DNA of 64,000 bases from Mycolicibacterium cosmeticum (GCF_000613185.1 NZ_CCBB010000002.1:310001-374000), one strand, 5' to 3'; counted from the stretch's first letter, positions 1 to 8,911 are shown. The notes: a model not told the origin generated them from the letters alone. A program made the numbers and translations.

Positions 1-665
1 ACCAGGGGGCGGCTGCCGCCCCACTCCTGATCCAGGCCGGGGAAGAAGCTGGGATCGTAGGCCTGGATTTCCAGGGCGCCGGCCGCCACGATCCGCTTCG
101 CCGACCGCACGGTGGTGGCCGGCAGCCCGAGCGTGCGGCGTTGGGCGTCCTCGGCGGACTTGCCGAGCCGCCACAACGCCCATTCGCCCACCGCGAAACC
201 CGGTTTGATCGCCCACGACGGCAACGGGACGGGCAGCAGGTGGCTGTTCGGACGGGCCGGGAAATAGTGCAGGGCGGCCATCGGGATGCCGTAGTGCTCG
301 GCGACGTTGGCGGCGACCTCCTGATAGGTGGTGCCGGTCAAGATGATGTCGGCGTCGGCGGCCAGCTCGGTCAGCGTGGCGTTCATGTCCGCCCACCCGT
401 CGGTGTAATAGGCGATGCCGTCACGGATCGCGGCGACGGGGTTCTTGACCTTCCAATAATTCTGGAAGGCATCGCTTTCCACCTGCTTCTGGGAGTCCAC
501 CCCGTAGGCGGCGGCCGGGCCGAGGCCGACCGACTCGACGAATCCGATGAGGTTGGGCGGGACGGCCAGTTTCACCTCGTGGCCACGGGTGCGCAGTTCG
601 CGGGCAACGGCGGCGCAGGGCTCCACGTCACCACGCGTGCCGTGGACGGCCACAACGATTCTCAT
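1..665 (-). CDS. MGT-type glycosyltransferase, N-terminal part (cut by window edge)
   Basis: Only the first 221 residues are in the window; the gene runs off the left edge. The protein opens MRIVVAVHGTRGDVEPCAAV, the Rossmann-type start typical of GT-B family 1 (MGT-like) enzymes of mycobacteria that glycosylate lipo-oligosaccharides or glycopeptidolipids. It continues with HEVKLAVPPNLIGFVES near residue 30. The ATG at 665 begins right at this conserved N-terminus, so the start is firm. The nucleotide-sugar-binding C-terminal domain is outside the window, so donor and acceptor cannot be judged. By recollection, M. tuberculosis carries related genes (Rv1524, Rv1526c) a little upstream of ileS, which matches this position. 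Confidence 0.85.
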   Translation of the reverse strand, partial: MRIVVAVHGTRGDVEPCAAVARELRTRGHEVKLAVPPNLIGFVESVGLGPAAAYGVDSQKQVESDAFQNYWKVKNPVAAIRDGIAYYTDGWADMNATLTELAADADIILTGTTYQEVAANVAEHYGIPMAALHYFPARPNSHLLPVPLPSWAIKPGFAVGEWALWRLGKSAEDAQRRTLGLPATTVRSAKRIVAAGALEIQAYDPSFFPGLDQEWGGSRPL

Positions 666-711
666 GAGCCGCAAGTCTATTCGGCCGCTACCCGGCCGGC
701 CGACCGGGCGT

Positions 712-1446
712 TCAGCGTCCGGCCCTGGTGAACCATTTCGTCTTGATCTGCCAGGAGTAGGCCGAGGTGAGCGCGAATCCGGCGGCGCACCCGCAGGCGA
801 AGATCCACACCAGCGTGCCGCCGTCCCAGATCTGCAGCGGGACGACGTAGGCGGTGACGATGCGGACGGCGCAGGCGATGATGCCGCTGGCGGAGGCCGC
901 CAGGTACACGTTGGCGATCTTGCGCGACTTCGGGTCCTTGCGCAGCACCAGCAGGGCGCGCACCCCGTAGCTGAGCAGGTAGATCAGCATGCCGCAGACC
1001 ATCAGCCAGTACAGGCTGAGCCAGAAGTCGGTGGGCACCTCGAAGAAATCGTCGCGGTACACGGTGGCGCCGTTGCTCAGCGAGAAGGCGGCCAGCATCA
1101 GCGGGATGCACAGCGTGGCCGGCCGTTCGATGTACTGCTTGAAGGCGCGCTGCATGGCGTGGTCGTCCTGCAGCCGGCCCACGGCGTTGTAGACGATGGC
1201 GGACGCGGCGACGATGTAGCAGTCGTGGCCGATGTAGTCCTCGAGGTTCCACATGCCGGTCATGGCGTGCAGCAGCTTGCCCAGGGTCTCGGAGGCCAGC
1301 GGCGACATCAACAGCACCGCCATGCCCTGCAGGGCGATGTTCAGGGTCGCGGCAACTTCCCAGCGGCTCGACCAGGTGACGCGTCGGATCCACAAGCTCC
1401 ACGCGATACACGCCAAGGTGATAGCGATGAGTACGGTGAGTTGCAT
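712..1446 (-). CDS. Polytopic membrane protein of unknown function (244 aa)
   Basis: I do not recognise a named family. The protein has about six or seven hydrophobic segments (around residues 1-20, 32-52, 72-92, 110-130, 142-165, 185-205 and 210-232). The loops hold few charges, and a basic C-terminus ends KTKWFTRAGR. There is no signal peptide, transport motif or enzymatic signature. It is transcribed leftward, 45 bases after the stop of the small HTH regulator and in the same direction, so the two may be co-transcribed. The ATG at 1446 coincides with the start of the first hydrophobic segment. A TACTAT hexamer at 1483-1488 on the minus strand could be its own -10. Confidence 0.7.
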   Translation of the reverse strand: MQLTVLIAITLACIAWSLWIRRVTWSSRWEVAATLNIALQGMAVLLMSPLASETLGKLLHAMTGMWNLEDYIGHDCYIVAASAIVYNAVGRLQDDHAMQRAFKQYIERPATLCIPLMLAAFSLSNGATVYRDDFFEVPTDFWLSLYWLMVCGMLIYLLSYGVRALLVLRKDPKSRKIANVYLAASASGIIACAVRIVTAYVVPLQIWDGGTLVWIFACGCAAGFALTSAYSWQIKTKWFTRAGR

Positions 1447-1491
1447 CTGTCGTGGCCTTAAAGCTGAATTCCGGTCAGCAAATAGTACTGC

Positions 1492-1869
1492 TTAGAGGGG
1501 CGGCGCGTCGCTACGCGGCGACAATTCGGAGAGTCGCGGCGGCCTGGTCTGTCGGCGGGTGGCGGTGTCTTCCCGCACCGCCTCCTTCACCGCGGTGACG
1601 GTGAAGGGCGTGGATTCGATGTAGTTCCACACCTCCTGTCGGCTCATGAGGCCGAAGCGGATTTGCAGATCGGGATAACTCAGCGAAAAACGGTCCGCCA
1701 CCTGGCGCAGCTCCTCGGCGTCGGGGTAGCTGGCCTCCTTGATGCGGCGGTAGTACGTGCTGCTGGAGATGCCCAGCGCGTCGTAGATGTCCTTGGCTTC
1801 GACGTCGCCGTCGAGCAGGTAATCCAGCAACGCCTTGAGTTGGCGACCGTTCTCATCGGTACGAGGCAC
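1492..1869 (-). CDS. Small helix-turn-helix regulator, likely repressor of the divergent gene
   Basis: A 125-residue protein. Residues about 10-60 form a helix-turn-helix of the XRE/phage-repressor kind (ALLDYLLDGDVEAKDIYDAL then SSSTYYRRIKEASYPDAEEL). A further helical stretch and a charged, disordered tail (ATRRQTRPPRL) follow. I chose GTG at 1869 because a minus-strand TACTGT at 1881-1876 lies 6 bases upstream, the leaderless arrangement. A TTG at 1896 would add nine residues including two Cys. The gene is divergent from the condensation-domain gene, and the gap holds a perfect palindrome plus a half-site, which suggests autoregulation and control of the neighbour. That link is inferred from position only. 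Confidence 0.7.
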   Translation of the reverse strand: MPRTDENGRQLKALLDYLLDGDVEAKDIYDALGISSSTYYRRIKEASYPDAEELRQVADRFSLSYPDLQIRFGLMSRQEVWNYIESTPFTVTAVKEAVREDTATRRQTRPPRLSELSPRSDAPPL

Positions 1870-1875
1870 CCACTC

Positions 1876-1881
1876 ACAGTA
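1876..1881 (-). promoter_or_regulatory. -10 hexamer TACTGT of the HTH regulator
   Basis: On the minus strand TACTGT fits TANNNT. Six bases separate it from the GTG at 1869, giving a predicted leaderless transcript. It supports the shorter start of the regulator. Confidence 0.5.
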
Positions 1882-1910
1882 ACGGCATCCCGCCAATGGG
1901 CGCCAGCAAT

Positions 1911-1924
1911 CATTTTTCGGACAT
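1911..1924. promoter_or_regulatory. Half-site resembling the operator at 1965-1984
   Basis: The 14 bases CATTTTT-CGGACAT match 12 of 14 positions of the right part of the palindrome at 1971-1984 (CATTTTT-GGGACAC), exactly 60 bases away. It sits upstream of the HTH regulator's predicted start and could be a second, weaker site for the same protein. Confidence 0.4.
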
Positions 1925-1964
1925 CGAATTCTTAATTGACACTGCCGTCACAGTTTCGGGAGTC

Positions 1965-1984
1965 GTGTCCCATTTTTGGGACAC
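1965..1984. promoter_or_regulatory. Perfect 20-bp operator-like palindrome
   Basis: GTGTCCCA-TTTT-TGGGACAC is a perfect inverted repeat with 8-bp arms and a 4-bp centre. Its centre lies 29.5 bases upstream of the ATG at 2004, over the expected -35 region and just upstream of the -10 at 1991-1996. This is the normal place for a repressor site. The divergent HTH protein is the obvious candidate binder. Confidence 0.65.
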
Positions 1985-1990
1985 AGGCCG

Positions 1991-1996
1991 TAGTGT
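1991..1996 (+). promoter_or_regulatory. -10 hexamer TAGTGT of the condensation-domain gene
   Basis: TAGTGT fits TANNNT and is followed by 7 bases and then ATG at 2004. A transcript beginning on or next to that A would be leaderless. Confidence 0.55.
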
Positions 1997-2003
1997 GGTG
2001 CCC

Positions 2004-2666
2004 ATGGTTGCTCCGCTTTTCCAGGACCACGTCGGCACCGGCGAATTCGCCGCGGCCCGTGCCGCCTTCCCGCTCGGCGTGCTCGCTCTCGACGCGGGCG
2101 CCGCACCGACCCTGACCGACTACGACGCCGAGGGCGCGCCGCTGCCCGACGACATGGGCCGGCTGGCGGCTCCGTTGTCCCAGTTGCTCAGCGATGAGCT
2201 CGATGGCGCGAGCCGGCATCTCGGCGTGCCCGCCGAGGTCATCCTGCTGGCCGCGCTGGGGCGGACGGTGCAGCGCACCGCCGGTGGTGGCGTGCTGCAC
2301 GTCGACCTCATGGTCGAGGGCGCCGGCACGGTCTACGGCGTTGGCGTGCCGTGCGTGGCCCCGGCCGAGGTCGACGCCACCCGGCTGCTGGCCGCGGTGC
2401 GCGCGTCGATCGCCGACGTCCCTTGCGCCGGCGCCGAGGTGGCGTTCAGCTACACCGCCGGCGGGCGGGCAGCCGAGGTCATCCCCGGCCTCGGGCACGC
2501 GCTGGAGCTACGGGCCTATCGCGAAGCCGGGGTGGTGGCGCTGGACTGGTGGTACGACACCCGGCAATTCGAGGACTACACCGTCGAGGAGCTCACCGAG
2601 CAGTTTGCGCTGGCGCTGATCGAGGTCACGTCGGAGGCGGTCCCCACCGCCCTCGAGGTCGCCTGA
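2004..2666 (+). CDS. Orphan half condensation-domain protein
   Basis: A 220-residue protein resembling only the C-terminal half of a non-ribosomal-peptide or Pap-type condensation domain. Residues 60-115 (VILLAALGRTVQRTAGGGVL, then VYGVGVPC) match the 'AALARAL..TG...V.V..EGR' stretch. Residues 160-215 (EVAFSYTAGG, LDWWYDTRQFEDYTVEELTE) match the domain's last strands and helix. The HHxxxDG catalytic motif, which belongs to the N-terminal half, is absent, so activity as a stand-alone acyltransferase is doubtful. The frame is open upstream to 1896, but that stretch holds the palindrome and promoter, so ATG 2004 (or GTG 1998) is preferred. It precedes the ileS leader and has its own promoter. 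Confidence 0.7.
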   Translation: MVAPLFQDHVGTGEFAAARAAFPLGVLALDAGAAPTLTDYDAEGAPLPDDMGRLAAPLSQLLSDELDGASRHLGVPAEVILLAALGRTVQRTAGGGVLHVDLMVEGAGTVYGVGVPCVAPAEVDATRLLAAVRASIADVPCAGAEVAFSYTAGGRAAEVIPGLGHALELRAYREAGVVALDWWYDTRQFEDYTVEELTEQFALALIEVTSEAVPTALEVA

Positions 2667-2678
2667 ACCCACCTGCCG

Positions 2679-2684
2679 TAAACT
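2679..2684 (+). promoter_or_regulatory. -10 hexamer TAAACT for the ileS leader
   Basis: TAAACT fits TANNNT and lies 12 bases after the preceding stop codon. Initiation about 7 bases downstream, near 2691, would give a leader of roughly 210 nt, matching the T-box extent. Confidence 0.5.
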
Positions 2685-2690
2685 CGCTGC

Positions 2691-2900
2691 CAACGGCATC
2701 GATCCGGCCATCACCGGGGAGCCTTCGGAAGAAACGCCGTCAGGACGCGATCCTGCTGCCGAGTAGAACCGAACGGGTGGGCCCGTCATCGCCCACAGTG
2801 GAGTGGCGCACCGTCGGTGCGCAAGCGGGGTGGTACCGCGGCGCTCGCGCACCCGCGCGACGATCGTCCCCGTGCCTGACGTACTCGGCACAGGAGACAT
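2691..2900 (+). promoter_or_regulatory. T-box leader (tRNA-Ile sensing) of ileS
   Basis: The conserved T-box bulge GGGGTGGTACCGCGG is at 2827-2841. An isoleucine specifier ATC is at 2710-2712 inside GGCCATCACCGGGGAGCC, the short Stem I arrangement known from actinobacterial ileS leaders. There is no U-rich terminator. Instead a GTGCC/GGCAC hairpin (2872-2876 with 2887-2891) abuts the Shine-Dalgarno AGGAG at 2892-2896. This fits the established view that actinobacterial T-boxes control translation: uncharged tRNA-Ile pairs its acceptor end with the bulge and frees the ribosome site. The precise alternative pairings were not folded. Confidence 0.9.
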
Positions 2901-5900
2901 GTGGTGGCCAGCTACCCGAAACCGACGGGCGGATCGCCCAACTTCCCCGCGCTGGAAGCCGACGTCCTGGAGTACTGGGCCGCCGACGACACCTTCCGCG
3001 CCAGCATCGACCGCCGCGACGGCGCCCCGGAGTACGTCTTCTACGACGGCCCGCCGTTCGCCAACGGGCTGCCGCATTACGGCCACCTGCTCACCGGCTA
3101 CGTCAAGGACATCGTCCCGCGCTACCGCACCATGCGCGGCTTCAAGGTGGAACGCCGATTCGGCTGGGACACCCACGGCCTGCCCGCCGAACTCGAGGTG
3201 CAGCGCCAGCTCGGCATCGCCGACAAGGCGCAGATCGAACAGATGGGCATCGAGAAGTTCAACGACGCGTGCCGCGCCTCGGTGCTCAAGTACACCGACG
3301 AGTGGCGTGCGTACGTCACCCGGCAGGCCCGCTGGGTCGATTTCGACAACGACTACAAGACGCTGGATCTGGGCTTCATGGAGTCGGTGATCTGGGCGTT
3401 CAAACAGCTGTGGGACAAGGGCCTGGCATATGAGGGCAACCGGGTGCTGCCGTACTGCTGGAACGACGAGACACCGCTGTCCAACCACGAACTGCGGATG
3501 GACGACGACGTCTACCAGAGCCGGCAGGACCCGGCACTGACGGTCGGGTTCCGGGCAACCGATGGTCCGGTCGCGGGCAGCCACCTGCTCATCTGGACCA
3601 CCACGCCGTGGACGCTGCCGTCCAACCAGGCCGTCGCGGTCAACCCCGAGGTCACCTACGTCGCGGTCGACGGCCCCGACGGGAACCGCTACGTGCTCGC
3701 CGAGGCCCGGCTGGCCGCCTACGCCCGCGAACTCGGCGAGGAGCCGGTGGTGGTCGGCAGTTACCCCGGCGCGGCGTTGGTCGGCACGCGCTACACCCCG
3801 CCGTTCCCGTACTTTCCGGACGCGGTCAACTCCTTCCAGGTGCTGGCCGCCGACTTCGTCAGCACCGACGACGGCACCGGCATCGTGCACATGGCGCCGG
3901 CCTACGGCGAAGACGACAAGGCCACCGCCGACACCGCCGATATCGTCGCGGTCACCCCCGTCGACTCCAAGGGCCGCTTCGACGCGACCGTGCCCGACTA
4001 CGCCGGGCAGCACGTGTTCGACGCCAATCCCCAGATCATCCGCGACCTGAAGAACGGCACCGGCTCGGCGGGCGCGAACGGCGCCGTGCTGCTGCGCCAT
4101 GAGACCTACGAGCACTCCTACCCGCACTGCTGGCGCTGCCGCAACCCGCTGATCTACCGCGCGGTGTCGTCCTGGTTCATCAAGGTCACCGAGTTCCGGG
4201 ACCGCATGGTGGAACTCAACCAACAGATCACCTGGTATCCCGAGCACGTCAAGGACGGCCAGTTCGGCAAGTGGCTGTCCAATGCCAGGGACTGGTCGGT
4301 ATCGCGAAATCGTTACTGGGGCAGCCCGATCCCGGTGTGGAAGTCCGACGACCCGGCCTACCCGCGGATCGACGTGTACGGCAGCCTGGACGAGCTGGAA
4401 CGCGATTTCGGGGTGCGCCCGGACAACCTGCACCGGCCCTACATCGACGAGCTGACCCGGCCCAACCCCGACGACCCGACCGGCAAGTCGATGATGCGCC
4501 GGATCGAGGACGTGTTCGACGTGTGGTTCGACTCGGGCTCGATGCCGTACGCCCAGGTGCACTACCCGTTCGAGAACCGGGACTGGTTCGACGGTACGCC
4601 GGATGTCGAGGCGCATTTCCCCGGCGATTTCATCGTCGAGTACATCGGCCAGACCCGCGGCTGGTTCTACACCATGCATGTGCTGGCCACCGCGCTGTTC
4701 GACAAGCCCGCGTTCAAAACCTGTGTGGCACACGGCATCGTGCTGGGCAACGACGGCCAGAAGATGAGCAAGTCGCTGCGCAACTACCCGGACGTGTCCG
4801 AGGTGTTCGACCGCGACGGGTCCGACGCGATGCGCTGGTTCCTGATGGCCTCACCGATCCTGCGCGGCGGCAACCTGATCGTCACCGAGCAGGGCATCCG
4901 CGAGGGCGTGCGCCAGGTGCAGTTGCCGTTCTGGAACGCCTACACGTTTCTCACGCTGTACGCGCCGAAGCGCGGCGTCTGGCGCACCGACTCCACCCAT
5001 GTGCTGGACCGCTACATCCTGGCCAAGCTGGCCGCCCTGCGTGACGACCTGACGGATTCACTCGACGTCTGCGATATCTCCGGGGCGTGTGAGCAGCTGC
5101 GCCAGTTCACCGAGGCGCTGACGAATTGGTATGTGCGGCGGTCGCGTTCCCGGTTCTGGGAGGAGGACGCCGAGGCCATCGACACCCTGCACACGGTGCT
5201 CGAGGTGACCGGCCGGCTGGCCGCGCCGCTGCTGCCGCTGGTGTCGGAGGTGATCTGGCGTGGGGTGACGGGGGAGCGGTCGGTACACCTGACCGACTGG
5301 CCGGCGGCGGACCTGCTGCCCGCCGATCCGGACCTGGTGGCGGCCATGGACCAGGTGCGCGAGGTGTGCTCGACGGGGTCCTCGCTGCGCAAGGCCAAGA
5401 AGCTGCGGGTGCGGTTGCCGCTGCCGAAACTGACCGTGGCGGTGGCCGACCCGGCCGCGCTGGCCCCGTTCGCCGAGCTGATCGCCGATGAGCTCAACGT
5501 CAAGGCGGTCGAGTTCACCGACGATATCGACGCCTACGGCCGCTTCGAGCTCGCCGTCAACGCCCGGGTGGCCGGGCCGCGGATCGGCAAGGACGTGCAG
5601 GCCGCCATCAAGGCGGTGAAGGCCGGTGCGGGCGTGGTCAATCCGGACGGGACCCTGACCGCCGGGCCCGCCGTGCTGCTGGAGGGCGAGTACACCGCCA
5701 AACTTGTTGCCGCCGAACCCGAGTGGACGGCCGCCCTGCCCGACGGCGCGGGGCTGGTGGTGCTGGACGGGACGGTCACCCCGGAGTTGGAGGCCGAGGG
5801 CTGGGCCAAGGACCGCATCCGGGAGTTGCAGGAACTGCGCAAGGCCACCGGCCTGGACGTGTCCGACCGCATCTCGGTCGTGATGGCGGTGCCGGACCGG

Positions 5901-6041
5901 CTGGCCGAGTGGGCGGACACGCACCGCGAGCTGATCGCCGGGGAGGTGCTGGCCACCAGCTTCGAATTGGTGGGCGCGGACGGCCTGCCCGACGGCAGCG
6001 AGATCGGCGACGGGGTGCGGGTGGTGCTGGCGAAGGCCTGA
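2901..6041 (+). CDS. ileS: Isoleucyl-tRNA synthetase
   Basis: Class Ia aminoacyl-tRNA synthetase of 1046 residues that charges tRNA-Ile with isoleucine in the cytoplasm. The ATP-binding signatures are HYGH at residues 59-62 (a HIGH variant, inside [13 protein letters not shown]) and KMSKS at 621-625. Between them is the CP1 editing domain ([10 protein letters not shown], then [17 protein letters not shown] with the editing Asp). The C-terminal anticodon-binding region follows. The length and the long C-terminus are of the mycobacterial type. GTG 2901 is 4 bases from the AGGAG; GTG 2904 has better spacing, so the true start may be one codon later. Expression is under the T-box. Confidence 0.98.
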   Translation: MVASYPKPTGGSPNFPALEADVLEYWAADDTFRASIDRRDGAPEYVFYDGPPFANGLPHYGHLLTGYVKDIVPRYRTMRGFKVERRFGWDTHGLPAELEVQRQLGIADKAQIEQMGIEKFNDACRASVLKYTDEWRAYVTRQARWVDFDNDYKTLDLGFMESVIWAFKQLWDKGLAYEGNRVLPYCWNDETPLSNHELRMDDDVYQSRQDPALTVGFRATDGPVAGSHLLIWTTTPWTLPSNQAVAVNPEVTYVAVDGPDGNRYVLAEARLAAYARELGEEPVVVGSYPGAALVGTRYTPPFPYFPDAVNSFQVLAADFVSTDDGTGIVHMAPAYGEDDKATADTADIVAVTPVDSKGRFDATVPDYAGQHVFDANPQIIRDLKNGTGSAGANGAVLLRHETYEHSYPHCWRCRNPLIYRAVSSWFIKVTEFRDRMVELNQQITWYPEHVKDGQFGKWLSNARDWSVSRNRYWGSPIPVWKSDDPAYPRIDVYGSLDELERDFGVRPDNLHRPYIDELTRPNPDDPTGKSMMRRIEDVFDVWFDSGSMPYAQVHYPFENRDWFDGTPDVEAHFPGDFIVEYIGQTRGWFYTMHVLATALFDKPAFKTCVAHGIVLGNDGQKMSKSLRNYPDVSEVFDRDGSDAMRWFLMASPILRGGNLIVTEQGIREGVRQVQLPFWNAYTFLTLYAPKRGVWRTDSTHVLDRYILAKLAALRDDLTDSLDVCDISGACEQLRQFTEALTNWYVRRSRSRFWEEDAEAIDTLHTVLEVTGRLAAPLLPLVSEVIWRGVTGERSVHLTDWPAADLLPADPDLVAAMDQVREVCSTGSSLRKAKKLRVRLPLPKLTVAVADPAALAPFAELIADELNVKAVEFTDDIDAYGRFELAVNARVAGPRIGKDVQAAIKAVKAGAGVVNPDGTLTAGPAVLLEGEYTAKLVAAEPEWTAALPDGAGLVVLDGTVTPELEAEGWAKDRIRELQELRKATGLDVSDRISVVMAVPDRLAEWADTHRELIAGEVLATSFELVGADGLPDGSEIGDGVRVVLAKA

Positions 6042-6054
6042 TTGCCGGCGGTGA

Positions 6055-6939
6055 TCACAGGGTGTCGCGCCGGGTGAGCAGCAGGTCGCACCGCTGCTCG
6101 GGCGCGGCGTCCAGCCGCCGCGGTGGGGTGGCCCGCCAGTGCAGGTACCACCCGTTGCCGTACCGGTTCTCGATCGACCAGGCCGTGAAACCGGCGTCGC
6201 GCAACCGCCCGAACAGCGCGCCGAAGCGGGCCTGGTCGTCCTGCGGGTTGGCCTCGATGACGATGTCCATGCGGGCGGGATAGTCGTCGAGATGATCGAG
6301 GAGGTCGTCGAGGATCGCCGGTTCGGCCCCCTCGACGTCCATCTTGATCAACCGGACGGCGGACCGTTCGGCGGGGGTCAGGATGTCGCCGAGCCGGGCG
6401 GCCTGCACCGTCGCGCACCGGGTGCCGTGCCGCGCGGCGATGGTGGTGGTGGCCCCGGTGTTGGACGGCCCGAATTCGTACAGGTCGAGCTCGCCGGGCC
6501 GGTCGGACACCGCCACGTTCACCGCCCGGACCCGGCAACCGAGGTCGGGATTGCGGTCCAGATTGCCGACCAACCGGCCGAAGGTGCTCGGCGCTGCCTC
6601 CACCGCCACCACGTCCGCACCCAGGCTGGCGGCGAGCAGGCTGTCGTAGCCGATGTTCGCGCCGATGTCGACGAACACGTCGCCGGGACGCAGGTTGGCC
6701 TCGATCACCGCGGAGACACCCGGCTCCCACACCTTGAACAACAGGATCATCCGCTGGATGGTGTCGACCGGATCGCAGCGCACGGTGGCACCGAAGTACG
6801 TCACACCGTCCTGTTCGGGGGCCCAGCGTCGCATGGCCGCGGCGTACCACTCCAAGATTCCCGCGCCGAGTGGGCCGGGCCAACCCCTGAGCCGCGCCAC
6901 GATCCGCTCGTGCTTTTGCTGTGCGTCGAACAAGGCCAT
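6055..6939 (-). CDS. FkbM-family SAM-dependent methyltransferase
   Basis: A 294-residue class I methyltransferase. The SAM-binding loop is VFVDIGANIGY at residues 88-98, followed by acidic motif II (VVAVEAAP near 110). IKMDVEGAEP at 198-207 is the signature of the FkbM family, which usually O-methylates sugars or polyketide hydroxyls. Members are common next to glycopeptidolipid and lipo-oligosaccharide genes in mycobacteria, so a surface sugar is a reasonable but unproven substrate. It stands alone, convergent with ileS (13 bases between stops). The ATG at 6939 gives a normal N-terminus (MALFDAQQKHERIV). Confidence 0.85.
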   Translation of the reverse strand: MALFDAQQKHERIVARLRGWPGPLGAGILEWYAAAMRRWAPEQDGVTYFGATVRCDPVDTIQRMILLFKVWEPGVSAVIEANLRPGDVFVDIGANIGYDSLLAASLGADVVAVEAAPSTFGRLVGNLDRNPDLGCRVRAVNVAVSDRPGELDLYEFGPSNTGATTTIAARHGTRCATVQAARLGDILTPAERSAVRLIKMDVEGAEPAILDDLLDHLDDYPARMDIVIEANPQDDQARFGALFGRLRDAGFTAWSIENRYGNGWYLHWRATPPRRLDAAPEQRCDLLLTRRDTL

Positions 6940-7269
6940 GCCGTGCAGCTAACCACAGGCCAGATGATGTTGGCCAAAACTCGAAAAAGCTTCTGTATCA
7001 GCACTATTCGATCAACGGCCACGCGGGCCAGGCGGCGGCGCTGACCGATATTTGCCATATCAACGGTTTGCTGCACGGTTTCGGTGACGCGGCCGGCGTG
7101 TCGCGTGAGACGGGGCGGGTACCGGCAAAGGGCGCCCGCCGCGGCACCGGCGCGACGTACGCGCAGGCTCGCCCGGTGCCGCGCGTGTCGGCAAAAAACC
7201 GTGCGATGCGGCGGTGGCACGCCAGGCCCGGGCGTCCCGCGCCGGCCGCCCCTTGCTGTCAGGTGTCGT
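6940..7269. other. Intergenic region between divergent-side FkbM gene and S4 gene
   Basis: 330 bases without a supported gene. The first 120 bases are AT-richer than the surroundings and must hold the promoter of the leftward FkbM gene; no clear TANNNT stands next to its ATG. A short dyad GATAT-TTGCC-ATATC lies at 7047-7061. The remainder (7080-7260) is GC-rich with no recognisable RNA or coding signal. Confidence 0.4.
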
Positions 7270-7482
7270 TCAGGGCCGGGCGACCCGCGCCGCGCGACCG
7301 GCGAACGACACCACGTCACCGGGCTGCAACTGCCTGCCCCGGCGGGTGTCCACCTCGTCGTTGACGCGCACCAGGCCCTCGGCGATCACGGACTTGGCGT
7401 CCGAGCCGGTGTCGATCAGACCGGCCAGTTTGAGGAACTGCCCGAGCCGGATCGTCTCGTCGCGGATGGGCACGTCGTCCAT
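7270..7482 (-). CDS. S4-domain RNA-binding protein (YaaA-like)
   Basis: A 70-residue protein made almost entirely of an S4 fold: [40 protein letters not shown], then a PGD turn. This is the pattern of small YaaA/RlbA-like S4 proteins that bind structured RNA, probably rRNA. The ATG at 7482 is preferred over an upstream start at 7500 because a minus-strand TACGCT ends 7 bases before it. It is divergent from dinX with 79 bases between starts. Its RNA target is unknown. Confidence 0.8.
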   Translation of the reverse strand: MDDVPIRDETIRLGQFLKLAGLIDTGSDAKSVIAEGLVRVNDEVDTRRGRQLQPGDVVSFAGRAARVARP

Positions 7483-7489
7483 GGCAGCC

Positions 7490-7495
7490 AGCGTA
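7490..7495 (-). promoter_or_regulatory. -10 hexamer TACGCT of the S4 gene
   Basis: TACGCT (minus strand) fits TANNNT and lies 7 bases before ATG 7482, a predicted leaderless start that also decides the start codon. Confidence 0.5.
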
Positions 7496-7547
7496 GTCAC
7501 GCCGGTGAGCCGGGCACCGCCGGCTCCGGCACGTCAGATCCGACCCC

Positions 7548-7553
7548 TAGCAT
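7548..7553 (+). promoter_or_regulatory. -10 hexamer TAGCAT of dinX
   Basis: TAGCAT fits TANNNT and is followed by 8 bases and then GTG 7562, a predicted leaderless start. Confidence 0.5.
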
Positions 7554-7561
7554 CGAGGGCT

Positions 7562-8911
7562 GTGGAGCGCTGGGTCCTGCATCTGGATATGGACGCGTTC
7601 TTCGCGTCCGTCGAGCAGCTGACCCGGCCGACCCTGCGCGGCCGGCCGGTCCTGGTCGGCGGGCTGGGCGGGCGCGGTGTGGTGGCCGGCGCCAGTTACG
7701 AGGCCCGGGTGTACGGCGCGCGTTCGGCGATGCCGATGCACCAGGCCCGCCGGCTGGTCGGGGCGCCCGCGGTGGTGCTGCCGCCGCGCGGCGCGGTCTA
7801 CGGGGTGGCCAGTGGCCGCGTGTTCGACACGGTGCGCTCGGTGGTGCCGGTGCTCGAACAACTGTCCTTCGACGAGGCGTTCGGCGAGCCCGCCGAGCTG
7901 GCCGGCGCGACGGCCGTCGAGGTGGAGAACTTCTGCGCCGCGTTGCGCGCCAAGGTGCTGGCCGAAACCGGTCTGGTGGCGTCGGTCGGTGCGGGCTCCG
8001 GCAAGCAGGTCGCCAAGATCGCCTCGGGTCTGGCCAAGCCGGACGGTATCCGGGTGATCGAGCGCAGCGCCGAACGGGCCCTGCTGGACGGGTTGCCGGT
8101 GCGGCGGCTCTGGGGCATCGGCCCGGTCGCCGAGGAGAAGCTCAGCCGGCTCGGTATCGAGACCATCGGCGCGTTCGCCGCGCTCACCGACGGCGAGGTC
8201 GCCGACATCCTGGGTGGCACGGTCGGTCCGGCACTGCACCGGCTGGCGCGGGGCATCGACGACCGGCCGGTGGCCGAACGCGCCGAGGCCAAGCAGATCA
8301 GTGCCGAGTCGACGTTCCCCGAAGACCTGCGCACCCTCGACCAGCTCCGCGAGGCCGCCGGACCGATCGGCGAACACGCGCACCGGCGACTGACCAAGGA
8401 CGGCCGGGGTGCCCGCACCGTCACCGTCAAACTCAAGAAGTCGGATATGAGCACCCTGACCCGGTCGGCCACCCTGCCGTATGCCACCACCGACGCGGCC
8501 ACGCTGATCTCCACGGCCCGCCGGCTGCTGCTCGACCCCGTCGAGGTCGGCCCGATTCGCCTTGTCGGCGTGGGCTTTTCGGGACTGTCGCAGGTGCAGC
8601 AGGAGTCGTTGTTCCCCGACCTCGACCAGGTGCACGACGATATCGCCGAACACCCGGCGGCACCGTCGGCCGCGGCGCCGGCGCCGGCCCCGTGGCGCAT
8701 CGGTGACGATGTGACACACCGGCGGTACGGGCACGGCTGGCTGCAGGGGGCCGGCCACGGGGTGATGACGGTCCGGTTCGAGACGCGGGCCGGCGGACCG
8801 GGCGTGGCCAGGACCTTCGCCGCCGACGACGACGAGATCACCCGCGCCGACCCGGTGGACAGCCTGGATTGGCAGGACTATCTGGCCGGTCTCTACCAGA
8901 ACACCGAATAG
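7562..8911 (+). CDS. dinX: DNA polymerase IV (Y family), DinX type, with C-terminal extension
   Basis: A 449-residue translesion polymerase. Catalytic acidic residues are Asp9 ([13 protein letters not shown]) and Asp104-Glu105 (LSFDEAFGE). The helix-hairpin-helix thumb ([20 protein letters not shown]) and little-finger domain follow. QESLF at 347-351 is a canonical beta-clamp-binding motif. Unusually it is not the terminus. An Ala/Pro linker leads to about 75 more residues ([31 protein letters not shown]) resembling the small beta-barrel at the end of UvrD/PcrA-type helicases. GTG 7562 begins at the conserved N-terminus, although the frame is open far upstream. Position after ileS matches Rv1537 dinX by recollection. 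Confidence 0.93.
   Translation: MERWVLHLDMDAFFASVEQLTRPTLRGRPVLVGGLGGRGVVAGASYEARVYGARSAMPMHQARRLVGAPAVVLPPRGAVYGVASGRVFDTVRSVVPVLEQLSFDEAFGEPAELAGATAVEVENFCAALRAKVLAETGLVASVGAGSGKQVAKIASGLAKPDGIRVIERSAERALLDGLPVRRLWGIGPVAEEKLSRLGIETIGAFAALTDGEVADILGGTVGPALHRLARGIDDRPVAERAEAKQISAESTFPEDLRTLDQLREAAGPIGEHAHRRLTKDGRGARTVTVKLKKSDMSTLTRSATLPYATTDAATLISTARRLLLDPVEVGPIRLVGVGFSGLSQVQQESLFPDLDQVHDDIAEHPAAPSAAAPAPAPWRIGDDVTHRRYGHGWLQGAGHGVMTVRFETRAGGPGVARTFAADDDEITRADPVDSLDWQDYLAGLYQNTE

Noticed and set aside
1936..1941. TTGACA resembling a -35 box
   Set aside because: No -10-like hexamer 16-19 bp downstream on the plus strand; the TAGTGT at 1991 is too far away.
2508..4733. A 741-codon open frame antisense to ileS
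   Set aside because: Spans the T-box leader and the ileS start, no conserved motif; shadow of the real gene.
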